A stretch of 64,000 nt of DNA. It comes from Paraspadella gotoi. Taxonomy: Eukaryota > Chaetognatha. The notes beneath the pieces are model-generated. The model was not told the DNA's origin. It ran no database searches and saw nothing but the letters and a program-made list of their open reading frames with translations. Location of the stretch: the NCBI GenBank assembly GCA_051294375.1, contig CM119265.1:21328278-21392277 (forward strand). The letters run 5' to 3'. The position numbers were made by a program, and so were the translations under genes. Below, piece after piece: positions 44,801 through 57,875 of this stretch (the stretch's first letter is position 1; every line of letters begins with the position of its first letter).

Positions 44801-46254
44801 CTTTGCGTCATTTCTAATCTCAATAATGCATCTATCTCAACATCGTTCTTGTTCAGGTACAGTTATCCTTATATGAAAAAATTCAATATCGGCCGAACAT
44901 TGGAGGGGCTGGGCAGCTGGAAAATATATTTGGGATTAAGGGTTCATATAATTAATTCGGGTATCTGGGTATCACAATGATAAGGTGGTTAAATGTTATG
45001 GTAATTTTATTAACTCTTGCTTCATATTTGGTCTTATATTTTCATAGTATTTTCTTTATATATACGTATAGGAAATGATTAAATCTCGCTACTCCTTAAC
45101 GGCGTGACAGGTACTTTGCAAATTTTAGATTCTCTCATATTCTTTTCGCATGCCTCCATGATGAATCATCACACGTGTATGTGACGGATCATTCTCGAAT
45201 TTACTTAGTATACTTCCATACATTTCGTAAAGCAACATCACATCTCTTCAACTGTCCTTATCTCTCCTAATATTCGTCCCGAAAAACCTCAAAGTGATTC
45301 TCGCTCTGCTGAATTTCTCGAATATTAAGACGGACAGCCGTAAATTTCGTTATACATCCATATTCTTATCTACTCGATCTTCAAAGTCCTCACTTCTTCC
45401 CTCTCTCTCAATCTCCTCACACTTCTCGTCCCTCTTCACATACATCTGCTCGTCCTGAACATTACTCACTCTCGTCCTCTTCTCCTCTCGTCCTCATCCT
45501 CCCTCTCGTCCTCTTCCTCCCCTCTCGTAACCTCTTCTTCCCCTTCTTATCTTTCCTCTCTCTTCTCTTCTTCTTCTCGTCCATCTTCCTCTCTCTCGTC
45601 CCTCCATCCATCCAGTATCGTCCTCCCTCTCTTACCATACGTTCCTCTCTTCTTCTCCCTCTCCCTCTCCTCCCCTCCTCCACTCCTCCTTTCTCCCCGA
45701 AGAAGTGCCCACCCACCGTGCGGGATAAATCTTCTATGATTAATCAAGGGAGGCGGCGCAAAACTATCACTGTCAAGCGGTTTAACCCCAACCAAAGAGG
45801 GCGGACTGATCGTACGAGAATAGGAAATTTAAAATTACATAGGGGGAAAAAGAAAAGGTAAAATAAAAAGGAGATTAAAAAAAAAGGGAAATAAGGAGAG
45901 ATATAATATAAAAGTTATAAAAAGAAGGTAGGGCTCTAGGTTTCACAAGCACTTGTGTAGGTTTTTTCTGCGTCTATTCCTCCTCGCCTACCTTCCTCGT
46001 GGCCATGCCCTTCTTGCTTCACCCGCTTACAGTGCATATTTTCTTTACTTTTCTCGCTCTGAATTGTTTGCCTTCGTTACTATTGTTTAGCTTTTTATCC
46101 TTATCTTCTCTTATTCTCTCGTTTTCGTAGCTCTCTAAAATCGTTTAATATGATCGTGACTGATGTATAACTTAAATGAAAGAAGATGAGAAAGCAGGAG
46201 AGAAAAATGGATGGATTGTATTTGATAAAAAGAGGAGAAGAAAGAGACGCCGAA

Positions 46255-46380
46255 GCGAGTCACCGGGTGATTAAAAGGCGTATGCCAATGAGCAGCGCCA
46301 CGACTGACACGCCACGGTGATAAAGATTTGACGTATGACAGGCGCCAGCGCTTAGTGCACCCAGGTGATTAAAAGCCTCC
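46255..46380. repeat. 43-bp palindromic repeat array, noisy copy
   Basis: Inverted, insertion-rich copy of the three-unit array at 53251-53360. Confidence 0.8.
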
Positions 46381-49300
46381 GACGCGGCTCATGTGTGGAA
46401 GAAGAGGAACAACTTTTCTACACAGAGAAAAGCGGCAATGACGACGACAATGGACGGACGGGACGACGAGTGAACGGAGGAAAAGCCATATCACAAAAGA
46501 AGTATTAGGCGAACCTGGGAAGATGGAGAGAACAGTACAGCTTAGTCTTTGTACGGGTCAATCCGCGGTTGTTCTTTTAAAAAAAAAATAAAAAGTGTCA
46601 CTTCCTTTCACTTAGGTATCTCTCTCTTCTGTCTCGATAGTTAAACGGCGCTTACTTAATCTACCTTCTTACATGTTACTTACCCATCCATCATCCTTTA
46701 ACAGATACACATCCTGTAGCATTGCAACGATCTCCCCTCTCTTTCTCTCCCACTAACATTCTCGGAATGACCCAAAAACTCCCCATACCTACCTACCCCA
46801 CACACATATAAGAAAAGGCACACACTGAGAAGGAGACCACTGGAGGATTTATCGATGCCTAAGATTCAAAGTTCCTCGATGTCGACCTTTTGAATGCTTT
46901 ATCTCGTTTTTGAGATAAATCTTTGAATACGTCCGGTACAATCTGGTCTGTGAAGAGTCTATGTGATAAATAATGATATGATACTCGAAAAGAATACCAT
47001 AAAACCCTTAGTGGGAGCGAGAAGGTGCGGTACCGGTGAGAAGTTTGAGAGCGAAGTATTATGGGAGAATGGGATAGAAAATCGATTCGACTGAATGATT
47101 AATGAAAATAATGACAGCTAGTAGAGCACGGCATTATTCTAATACCTCTCACGTCGCGCGCGCCAAAAAATGGGAGGGAGCGCGAAGTTTTGAGGAGGCA
47201 ACAAGTTGACGGAGAAACCCGCCTTTCGAATTTGTTTACAGAGAGTCGAAAGCTAAGATGGGAGAAGAGAGACGAGTTTTGGAGGTTAAAAGAGAAAGTG
47301 AGCAGAGGAGAGAGCTAGAGAGGAAGAAGACTGAGAGGCTTTTTGAGCATTGTCGTCAAGAGAGAGGGAGAGGAGCAAGGAGATGTATTAGCAAGTGAGA
47401 GAGCTAATGAGCTCGAATACATGGAAACCCACTGTATTAATCTTTCATCAATAAGTGTGAGAAGAGTCAAAGTTTTGGTCTGATGGGTGAAGAAAGTTTT
47501 CGAGAACTGGAGAAACAGGCCCAGCTTTTTAACTTTTGATCAGCAAGAGAGAAAATGGAAGAAGCCGAAGCGAGTCTCTGCCGTTTGTTTTTGTTCCTTT
47601 AATAATAAAAAAATTAGACCTTCGCAGATTAGAACACAATATTAAACTCTTAGTTAGATTATAAAAATGAAAGAGAGGATACTTTCTTTGGAGAAAAAGA
47701 CATACGATCCTCAGAGATAGTACGAGTAACATGGAGATCAAAAATTGCTATATATAAATTACTTCACCCTTTATAGGCGTTCTATAAATTAGTGATCAAG
47801 ATTTCATTACGCTAGAATTACCAAAAAGAGTCAAATTCAAAATCGGGCTCCCGCAGTCTTCACTCATTTTACCACAAAACACTTAAAAGTATAACGAATG
47901 CACGTATGAATTTAATACACAATAATTGTCAAACGCCGAAATTAATTAAGTAAATAATGAAGTGAAAAAATTGTCTAATAATGACCGCGCGGACCGAATC
48001 CCGTTCATTGACAAGAGACCTACGACGCTACCGCAACGTGTCCCACCTTCCACTCATTCTTCAACCTTATCCACGACTTGCTCCCTCCCCCGAAATGGAA
48101 ATCGTAGCAGTAGTCCAGTTACGCAAGAAACTCCTCCACTTCTCACCACCGCTAGAATTGAGCTATTCGCACGATTCACAATTTCTCTTTTCTTCTCCCT
48201 CGTTTTTTTTTCACGACTCGTAGGATCGGCTTCAATAAATCTCATCACAACTCACCAGGCGAAGAAAAAGAGTGGGTTTATGCGCGAGTATTTCTTCCAG
48301 AGATATAATTGGGAACCAAAAGGAGTTTTGTTTATATTAGAGAGTTTTTTTTGTATGTATTCTGAGGAGAAAAGAACGTGGAAGATTATGTAATAAGTGA
48401 ATGATGTCAAGTAGGAAAGAAAAACCGAATCGGCCGATGTCATTTCTTAGAATGTTCACTACTAAAATATTTCGCTCTCATTGTTCAAACGCCGCGTCTA
48501 AATAAAAAACAAAAACCGTAATCTTATTTGAAATTTAAAAATAATGTTTGCAATTTTATGTACGAACGTAACAAAGTTTTTTCTCTCTCTCTGCCTCCTT
48601 ATAAAAACGAATGCCAACATTTACAATTACATAGAGGTTTCAGCTAACTTGCGAATTTGTTATCAAAGAAATTTGCCGCCACATTTTCGTTTACGTTTTG
48701 AGGGAATTTTTTCCTCCAAAAATTTGTTCATCACATCTTTCTCTTTATTGTTACCATCGGTCAAAGAGAAACAAAAAAACTGCAATCTTTTTCAGTTCAT
48801 CATTCCCGACAAACGAAAAAAGAAAATCAAAGCTTTTGTCATCTCTCTCATCTCTCTCTTCTCTCTTTCTCTCTCTCTCTCTCATTCTCTCTTCATCTCC
48901 TCTCTCTCCTCATGCTCTTCCTCTCCCCTTAGTTCCCATTTTTTTAATCTTTGGCTCATAAAACGAAAAATAAAAGTTGGAAAGAAATCAAACAGATGAG
49001 CCTTTAAGCATTTCACTTTTTACAACTGAGGGGCGCGCCTCCCAAAAAAATTTCGGTGCCGGCCGCGTTCCGGCCTTCTCCGCCCCCTCTACCCTCCCTT
49101 CGCTCAGAAACAATTTTTTTTTATATGCGTCCATTAGAATCATTTCGTGAAGCGGAGACGCTTTCGGCTGTCGTCCGTCTTTTTCGTCGTCAGTCGTCCA
49201 GTTTGTCGTCTTCAATTATGCATCGTCGTGTTTTCAACTTTTTTCAAATCGTAGTTTGTACATCGTTTCTGACTTTTTTTGTTTTAAACATCTGCGTCAT

Positions 49301-51183
49301 CCGAGTACTTTCGTTTGTGTCTTTTCATCTTTTCATTGACGGACATCAATTTACGCCGTCGTCGTCTTCGTCGGCGTCTTCTTGTTAATCTTAGTCGTAG
49401 TGTCAGTCGTCGTCTTGCTTGTCATCTTGGCGTCATCCACATCTTCGTCTTGATCGTCGTCGTCTTCGTCGTCGGATCTTCGAAGCTTCCAATCGGGGAT
49501 CAACGCTCTGGGATTTTCCCCTCGGCTCGCGGAGGTGGGCGCTTCGATCCCGCTTCGACCGGAAGCGCCCCGACTTTTTCGAAGCGCTAATTTCTCGTCT
49601 TCGGAGGAGGAGGGCGATGGCGCGGTTCGAGTTTGGAACGAACGCCCCCTCGATGTGAGAGCGATGAATCGCTGAGTGGGGAGAGTCAAGTCGGAGAAAC
49701 TGCTGGGAGAATATTGCCAAGTCTTTTGAGGGAAGAAGAAACTTCCCTCGGAATTTATAAAGATTAGACAAGAAAATCTTGAGAAAGAAATTATATGCCA
49801 ATTTAAAAAAAATGTTTAAATAATATAGGTTGCTCATAAGATGGATTTTTATAGACTTTATGTTATATGTTATATTTCTTTTGGGCAGCTTGACGGACAG
49901 TTTATCCTGTGCGTAGTTGCGTAAACTCTTTATAATGCAAAATGAATTATAAGAAATCATTACCTTCCTAATATCTACTTTTGCTTTCTCACTAATGTGA
50001 GTCAATTTTCAATCTGCATGCCATAACATGTTATCGGCGATCTGTCATATTCCGCTCACATTGAGCCTCACTGCAGGTAGCCTCTCGCATGTGATAGGCT
50101 TGTGTGTCGCTACTGTTCATTATCGACTGTATCTCGTCGTATTGCACTCCGCTGACAGATTGTCTCACTACTTCCTTCTCCTTTCTTTCTTTCCTTCTCT
50201 TTCTTTCTTCTTTCTCTCTCCTCTATATTTCTGGCTGACCGACTCATCCTTGATGTCTTGTCTATTTTGTGAGAACACGACTGCCTCCGACACTTTGCTG
50301 CGATCGATATGTGCGGGGCCCGTCGTAATCGGTGCAGACGGACGAGCCCGGACTATAATTGACGAGCGACTCTCGAGAGAATGCTCTGATGATGCATCTG
50401 CGTACTCTCTATCGTCATAACTTACTCTCTCTCCTATCTGCATCTATCTCTCGTGTACTCTCTCTCTGACCTCTCTCTGCCGTTCCCTGCCCGTCCCCGC
50501 GCGTCTCTCCTCTCTCTCCCTCATTCATAACCCTGCCTACTCCTCGTCGTTCTGGCTCTCTCGAGCTGGCAGCCAAACACTGACAAAGAACCCTCGCGCG
50601 CTGCGTGCGACCACTAATGACCCCCAGTAATATGGCCTCAACGCTCGCAGGTCATTAAAGATGATCGCGAGGGAAGGTGACTGACGGTGGCGATGGACCG
50701 GCCGGGCTGACACGTGAGCGAGAGATGCAGCGAGACTAGAGAATCGTATGCGGTCGTCCGTCCGTCCGAGAGGAAAACAAAAAGCCTGTCCGGACAATGC
50801 TGGATTAAAGGATGACTTTGATGGCCTGAAGAAGAAAATTAATGAGAGGCAATCGCTGGTATGCGCTCGTCTCAGGCTACGATGAGAGAGACGATGATCT
50901 TGCTACTCGTCAGTCTACTCGATCGTGGCGTCTCTCTCTCCTCGCTCGGATCTGACCTCCTTCTCGTTCAGCTCCTGCTGTTCGTCTCAACTTAATGGAC
51001 ATAATCTCGACTTTACCTCTCTCTCTCGCTCTTCACTTCCGCTTCCTCTCCGTTCTCCCTTCCCCTCGAGATCATTTTAGAATGAGACCCGAGCGCCTTT
51101 CTTTTGCCCAATTTTCTGTTTTGCTCTCGGAGAGACAGAGGAGGAGAAAGAGAAAGAGAGAGAAGGTGAAGGGAGGCGAAGAT

Positions 51184-51214
<31 letters not shown>

Positions 51215-51309
51215 ATTGCATAACGGCGCCTCACCACATCCATCGCGCATTGCGTTGTTGACAAAATAAGAAAACAAAAGATCTTCACCGAAAAAAAGAG
51301 ACAAAGAAG

Positions 51310-51317
51310 AAGGAAAA

Positions 51318-51400
<83 letters not shown>

Positions 51401-51445
51401 CAAGCAAGCAAGCAAGCAAGCAAGAAAGAAAGAAAGAAAGAAAAA
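51310..51445. repeat. (AAAG)n with internal (CAAG)n block
   Basis: A regular AAAG array of about 90 bp, then six CAAG units at about 51399-51423, then AAAG again. The compound structure is absent from the paralogous tract at 29970-30160. Confidence 0.93.
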
Positions 51446-51774
51446 AGGAAAATGTATGAAGAGAAGAGAGCGGGAGGAAAGAAAGAAAGAAAGGAGGAGC
51501 CTTTTCTGACTCTTCTCTCCTCTCTCTTTCCCTTCACTGCACCAACTTCGGTAACAAAAACACACGTCCTCGTCTCGTTTCTCCTTCCTCAAAATCTCCT
51601 CTCCTCTTCGTTGATTTTAGAACTTTGTTTGTTTGTTTACTTTTTTTTGTTTATTCGGGATTAGAACTTGTCCGCCTCCTCGACTTTGGATGATGAATTA
51701 TGAGTCCATCTGTTTGATCTTCTTTCAACCTTTTATTTTTCGTTTTATGAGCAAAGAATTAAAATAAAGGGCCG

Positions 51775-51776
<2 letters not shown>

Positions 51777-51838
<62 letters not shown>
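51777..51838. repeat. (GA)n microsatellite
   Basis: Sixty-two bp of pure GA, at the junction between the X-derived sequence and the Y sequence that follows. Confidence 0.97.
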
Positions 51839-51841
<3 letters not shown>

Positions 51842-52710
51842 CAAAAGCTTTGTTTTCTTTTTTGTTTTGGCGGGGAATGAGAACTGAAAAGGATGCTAGT
51901 TTTTTGTTTTTCTTTGACCGATGGTAAACAATCAAAGAGAAATTGATGGAACAAATTTTTTGGGGAAAAAATTCCCTCAAAACGTAAAACGAAAATGTGG
52001 CGCAAATTCTTGATAACAAATTCGCAGTCTAGCTGAAACCTCTATGTAATTGTAAAATGTGGCATTCGTTTTTATAAGGAGGCAGAGAGAGAAAAAAAAA
52101 ACTTTTGTTACGTTCGTACATAAAATTGAAACATTATTTTTAAAAATTTCAAATAAGATTACGTTTTTGTTTTTTTTTTAGACCGGCGTTTGAACAAGAG
52201 AGCGAAATATTTTAGTAGTGAACATTTCTAAGAAATGACATCGGCGATTCGGTTTTCTTTCCTACTTGANNNNNNNNNNAACATTTCTAAGAAATACCAA
52301 AAAAAACTCTCTAAGTATAAACAAACTCTTTTGGTTTTCCGAATTTACTCCTCTGAAGAAATACTCGCGCATAAACCCTCTTTTTTTCTCCCTGTGAGTT
52401 GTGATGAGAATTTATGAAGCCGAATCCTACGAGTCGTGAAAAAAAAACGAGGGAGAGAAAAAAAATTGTGAATCTCGTGCGAAGCTCATTCACGGTGAGA
52501 AAAAAAAAGTGAGATCCTTGTTTCTTGTCTCGTAACTTCTCACTTATTCTTTTTAACTTCCTTAATTTATGGTGGATTAAAGAGACGCGCGCTGTGTTCA
52601 ACTAATTTCTTTTTCCTCTCTTCCTTTGTTCTCTCTCTCCAGGGTTTCTTTCTCTGCTTTCTGTTCCTTTCAAACCCAAGAAATGATCATTTTTCTTTTT
52701 TATTCTATTA

Positions 52711-52712
52711 GC

Positions 52713-52791
<79 letters not shown>
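52711..52791. repeat. (CT)n microsatellite
   Basis: Eighty bp of uninterrupted CT. Confidence 0.97.
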
Positions 52792-52795
<4 letters not shown>

Positions 52796-53250
52796 TTCGT
52801 CTCGCTCTCCCAATCGCTTGATATCCTTCTCTTCCTACTTCATATTTCATATTCATAATGAATTCATTTTTTCTTCAAATCAGGAGATTGTCTGATTGCT
52901 TCAATCATATTAAATCATATTAAAAGAACCGCGATTCTCACACATTTTCTATTTTCTTCTTTTTTTTTTCTTTTTTTTTTACTTCCAAGATTTAAACTCA
53001 CTTTTAGTCTTAGTTACGCCGTTTAATATGAGAAAGACAAGAAAGAGAACAAGGAAGAAAGAGAAATTTAAATTTTTTTTTTAAAGAACAACGCGAATGA
53101 CGAAAAAAGACTAAGCGACGTCTCACTCAGGTTCGCCCATAAATTTTTGATGGCTTTCTCCGTCATCGTCGTCGTCGTCATTGTCGTCGTCATTGCCGCT
53201 TTCTCTGTGAGAAAAGTTGTTCCTCTTTCACACATGAGCGCGTCGGAGGC

Positions 53251-53360
53251 TTTTAATCACCGGGTGATAGCGTGGCGCTGTCATCGTCAAACCCTTTAAT
53301 CACCGGGTGTCAGTGTGGCGCTGTCATTGGCAGGCCTTTTAATCACCCGGTGATCGCTTC
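53251..53360. repeat. Three tandem units with an ATCACC/GGTGAT palindrome
   Basis: Units start near 53251, 53294 and 53337 (spacing about 43 bp). Each begins TTTAATCACC(C/G)GGTG and continues with a GTGTGGCGCTGTCAT-type segment in the first two. The ATCACC...GGTGAT core is self-complementary. The Asp/Val-type (CGT)n tract lies just upstream at 53162-53202. Confidence 0.88.
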
Positions 53361-54242
53361 GGCGTTTTCTCTCTTTTTTTTTTTAAAAAGAATAATTTTT
53401 TTCCCTCTTTTTTATTTTTCAACATAAAAGATTAAAAATGTTCGAACGGGATGAAAGGGAAGAAAGGAAAGATGATTGTACGAACAAATTCGAGAGTATA
53501 AATCGTCTGCGAGGTAAATCGCAACCAATGTTTGAAATAGAGCCGTACCTAAAATTTAACTATTAATATTTATAACTTTATGAAAATCATTTTTATATTA
53601 CAGAAAAAACTTTTTATTCTCTCTTCCTAAAATGTAAAAATCACTTATAATATGAAATAAAATTTTGTTAAAATAATAAAAATGACTGTTAGGTTTCAAA
53701 ACCGTTAGGATAAGAATTAGAACTAATGTTAGCTTATAACCATGAAGTTACTATCAATACTTTATCTTGAAGGACAAGAGAAACACAAATCCGTGCCTGT
53801 CCCTAGATCGATTATGCATTTCTATACTATATAATAAATACTTTTATACTATATGAGAATTTTATTACATATCAATAATGATAAAGATACGAATTATATA
53901 TAACCTTAATCCCAAAATATATTTTCCGCTCCAGCCCTCCATGTTCGGCCTAATTGGATTTTTCAATAAATAACTTCCTAACAAAAACGATGTTGGATAT
54001 CTTATTAGATTTAGAAGCCAAGGACTGAAAGTATTTTTAACCTTGTGTTGTGTAGATTCTCCCTGTATTTCCAGAGTGTAATACTAACATCCGTCGTATT
54101 GCAACTATTTTAAATTAAACTAATAATTAAATTAATTATTTGTGTAAAGAATATTTAACTTTTCAATTTTTTTTGTAAAGATAAGGTCTAATACAGCAAA
54201 ACGGGTAATCTGGCTATTTTCATATTGAATTCTATCTTTTTC

Positions 54243-54500
54243 TTTTTTTTTCTTCTTTTTTGAAGATTCATTTTCGTCACCAAATTTCTAGAATCTTCTT
54301 TTTTTTTCGTGAATAAAAGGAAAAAGATGTAAGAGGATGTGAGGCTGAAGTGGAAGATGAGGAAAGGCAAACGTGATTCAAAGGGGAAGAGGAAGAGGAG
54401 GATAATGGGGCGGAGGGGGGCCACTAGCTAATTTCGTCCCTGGAAAAAAAAGGAGGATGACGTAAAATAACAAAGGAACAATGAAAGTTCGATAAGAGTA

Positions 54501-54540
<40 letters not shown>

Positions 54541-54686
54541 AGCTCTTTCCAAGAATGGGCCCCTCTTCTCTCCCCTTCCTCCTCATCCTCCTATTACTCC
54601 TTTACCCCTTTATTGTTATTTTTTTTCGTCCTCGCGTATCTTTTCGTATCTCATGGGGTCTTCTCGGAGAAAGAGAGAGAGAGAGA
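54243..54686. other. No gene recognised
   Basis: T/G-rich sequence, a (CT)n tract at 54502-54538 and unique sequence up to the 10-N gap at 54687-54696. Confidence 0.55.
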
Positions 54687-55046
54687 NNNNNNNNNNGAGA
54701 GAGAGAGAGATTTTCTATTGTAATGACCGATTTTCTTTTAGAACTTGTCACGATAGTTGACTGTTCTTCGCGTTACGAGTTTTCTTTCCATAAATTCCAT
54801 CTTCTTTTCGGCGAAAAAGAAAAAAAAATGGACAGAAAAGAATTCCCCTACTTTTTTTAAAGGTAGTTTTCAGGCCGTGGAAAGAATGGGATTATCGAGT
54901 TCGAGTCCCGATGGTGTAACAGAATTAGTGAAGGTCCTTGCAGAGGTTTTGACGGAAAATTTAGGGGCTGTCGTTTGAAAATGAGGAGAAAGCTGATTTC
55001 GTCACACTCGAAGTGTTCAATGCCCACTTCTGGGATACACGCAAAA

Positions 55047-55181
<135 letters not shown>

Positions 55182-55938
55182 AGATGGTATTAACTTGAAG
55201 TGGCATCCCAATTCCTTTTGAGACTTTCCGTCTTATCGTAAAATCTGTCAGGTTAATTCTCTCTATTTTCTTCTTTCTTTTCGTCGGTCAAAGATTTCGC
55301 GAACGATTTGTCTGGAAAAAACTTTTTGTGAAGATCACAACTTAATTTCTGTGAAGATTTTTTTTTGGGGGGGAAAGCTAAAGGCTAATATATTTAATTT
55401 TTTTATATTCCGAATTCTAAATTATTTAACATTCATGTTGGACGTGAATGAACATCCGAGGGGAAAAATCTGAAGTACATACTGGAAACTTTCATCCTAA
55501 AGTTTCAAAATGTTATGACTTTTTCAGTGAATAGTGTTACGTGAGGTGTGAAATGAATTAGTACTAGCATTTTAAAATAATTACAATTAACCACGTTACT
55601 CGTTTTTTTTTAAAACAAAATCTGTTGCACGATGTCGAAAGCTAACGTAGGTACGAAACTCATGTATTTTGATTATTAAAAGGAAAAGAAAAAACAAATT
55701 TTTAATAAAACTCGAGGGGAATTTTATTTACAAACTTTTCTTTTTCTTGTTCACCAGCATTCAAGCCTTCAAGGTCAACTTCTCTTCCGCCTCAGAACTT
55801 CCCTTTAAAACCTTCCTCCTTTCATAATGGACAATGTTTTGCCTATCACCTCTTCTCATCTTTGCCATCCATGAGTTTCTGCCGCCACGAAGGATTATTA
55901 TTTTTCGCCAAGGCATCCAGGGTTCGTCCACCCCCCCC

Positions 55939-56166
55939 NNNNNNNNNNNNNNNNNNNNNNNNNNNNNNNNNNNNNNNNNNNNNNNNNNNNNNNNNNNNNN
56001 NNNNNNNNNNNNNNNNNNNNNNNNNNNNNNNNNNNNNNNNNNNNNNNNNNNNNNNNNNNNNNNNNNNNNNNNNNNNNNNNNNNNNNNNNNNNNNNNNNNN
56101 NNNNNNNNNNNNNNNNNNNNNNNNNNNNNNNNNNNNNNNNNNNNNNNNNNNNNNNNNNNNNNNNNN
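55939..56166. other. Assembly gap (228 N)
   Basis: Corresponds to about 40380-40530 in arm A, a region with T runs and a G run. Confidence 0.97.
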
Positions 56167-56208
56167 GGGGAAATCCATCTCGCGATCCCTCATACTCTCG
56201 ATCTCCAT

Positions 56209-56500
56209 GCCATGTCGATCTCCATGCCATGTCGATCTACATGACATGTCGATCCCCATGCCATGTCGATCTCCATGCCTTGTTAATCTCCACGCCATGT
56301 CGATCTCCATGACATGTCGATCTCCATGCCTTGTCAATCTCCACGCCATGTCGATCTCCACGCCATGTCGATCTCCATGCCATGTCGATCTTCATTCCAA
56401 GTCGATCTCCATGCCATGTCGATCTCCATGCCATGTCGATCCCCATGCCATGTCAATCTCCATGCCATGTCGATCTCCATGCCATGTCGATCCCCATGGA
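56209..56500. repeat. 17-bp minisatellite, clean version
   Basis: About seventeen exact-length copies of GATCTCCATGCCATGTC with point variants (CCTTGT, GACATG, CACGCC). Because 17 is not a multiple of three and no frame creates a stop, all six frames are open. This generates spurious proteins with a 17-residue period (MSISMPCRSPCHVDLHA-type). Confidence 0.96.
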
Positions 56501-56571
56501 GGCCACCGGAGAAAACGATTTCCATTAAGATAAGAGCAAAACTCGGGAATTCAAAAGGAGATTTTCTTTTT

Positions 56572-56778
56572 NNNNNNNNNNNNNNNNNNNNNNNNNNNNN
56601 NNNNNNNNNNNNNNNNNNNNNNNNNNNNNNNNNNNNNNNNNNNNNNNNNNNNNNNNNNNNNNNNNNNNNNNNNNNNNNNNNNNNNNNNNNNNNNNNNNNN
56701 NNNNNNNNNNNNNNNNNNNNNNNNNNNNNNNNNNNNNNNNNNNNNNNNNNNNNNNNNNNNNNNNNNNNNNNNNNNNNN
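56572..56778. other. Assembly gap (207 N)
   Basis: Corresponds to about 39850-39970 in arm A, which contains (ACG)n-type triplets. Confidence 0.97.
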
Positions 56779-57254
56779 TTGAATTTTTTTTTTTTGACTA
56801 GATGGAAAAAACAACGAGACCTCTAACTGTACCAAGCATTCCGGAGAAGTTACAAGCAGATCCTGAGGGGGAGGTTGTACTGAGGTTTTCCAAGGCTTGC
56901 AGTCAATTATGAACAACGTACCATCGGTGAACATTAATTCATAGAAAAAGATTAATTTTATATTTTTCAAATTGACGCAGTAGGATATACTGCTTTTACA
57001 TTGTACAATATCGCTGTATAGTAACATTCACATTGATTTAGGTATTAATACTTATTTACCCCCGCGATTCCAAAGACGAACTGACCTTTTTCCGAGCAAA
57101 GACAATTTTTTGCAGAAAGACAAAATTGGATTCAATTCTTCGAAAGACTTCATCCTTTTATCATCAACGATTCATCTCCTGTAATTTCCCCTCCAAGTTA
57201 CTCGGAGCAACAGTTACCGATCCTTGAATTCCAAATCCCTGATTGTCTTTATTT

Positions 57255-57328
<74 letters not shown>

Positions 57329-57329
57329 C
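57255..57329. repeat. (CGT)n triplet repeat
   Basis: About 25 uninterrupted CGT units. It reads as poly-Ser, poly-Arg or poly-Val on the plus strand and includes poly-Asp on the minus strand. Confidence 0.98.
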
Positions 57330-57505
57330 CTTCGAAGGTCTTCATTGCCATCAAATCCGACTCAAGATTCCATTATCGAAAGGCGACGCTCTGAAGCGAC
57401 CGGAGCGACTCAAGCGGCGAAGGCACCAATAAAGATAAAAATGACGCGAACAAAAGACTAAAAGATTGAAGTAGATATGGAAGGAGGAGGAGGAGGAGGA
57501 GGAGG

Positions 57506-57875
57506 NNNNNNNNNNNNNNNNNNNNNNNNNNNNNNNNNNNNNNNNNNNNNNNNNNNNNNNNNNNNNNNNNNNNNNNNNNNNNNNNNNNNNNNNNNNNNNN
57601 NNNNNNNNNNNNNNNNNNNNNNNNNNNNNNNNNNNNNNNNNNNNNNNNNNNNNNNNNNNNNNNNNNNNNNNNNNNNNNNNNNNNNNNNNNNNNNNNNNNN
57701 NNNNNNNNNNNNNNNNNNNNNNNNNNNNNNNNNNNNNNNNNNNNNNNNNNNNNNNNNNNNNNNNNNNNNNNNNNNNNNNNNNNNNNNNNNNNNNNNNNNN
57801 NNNNNNNNNNNNNNNNNNNNNNNNNNNNNNNNNNNNNNNNNNNNNNNNNNNNNNNNNNNNNNNNNNNNNNNNNNN
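57506..57875. other. Assembly gap (370 N)
   Basis: Corresponds to about 38690-39065 in arm A, which includes a CT-rich tract and a CCT repeat. Long frames across the gap are artefacts. Confidence 0.97.

Larger units (their letters stand above)
41821..51770. repeat. Segment X, long and noisy version, interleaved with inverted Y pieces
   Basis: Direct repeat of 23227-30460, carrying many extra bases. Three stretches do not belong to X but are inverted copies of the sequence at 51.77-54.24 kb: 44545-45080 (with 53800-54240), 46160-46600 (with 53030-53420) and 48130-49000 (with 51770-52640). The Y pieces appear in consistent reversed order, so this stretch is colinear with X and with inverted Y at once. 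No gene is recognised; its frames are disrupted versions of those in X. Confidence 0.8.
51840..54240. repeat. Segment Y, draft version
   Basis: Clean version of the sequence that appears inverted in pieces within 44.5-49.0 kb. It contains a 10-N gap at 52270-52279, a (CT)n tract at 52711-52791 and the 43-bp palindromic array. No gene is recognised; AT-rich unique sequence fills 53370-54180. Confidence 0.75.

Noticed and set aside
56209-56500. Possible CRISPR array because of regular short repeats
   Set aside because: There are no unique spacers; the units are directly contiguous. The context is eukaryotic.
55834-56826. Repetitive proteins of 110-220 codons on both strands
   Set aside because: Produced by the 17-bp minisatellite, which lacks stops in all frames, plus N gaps.
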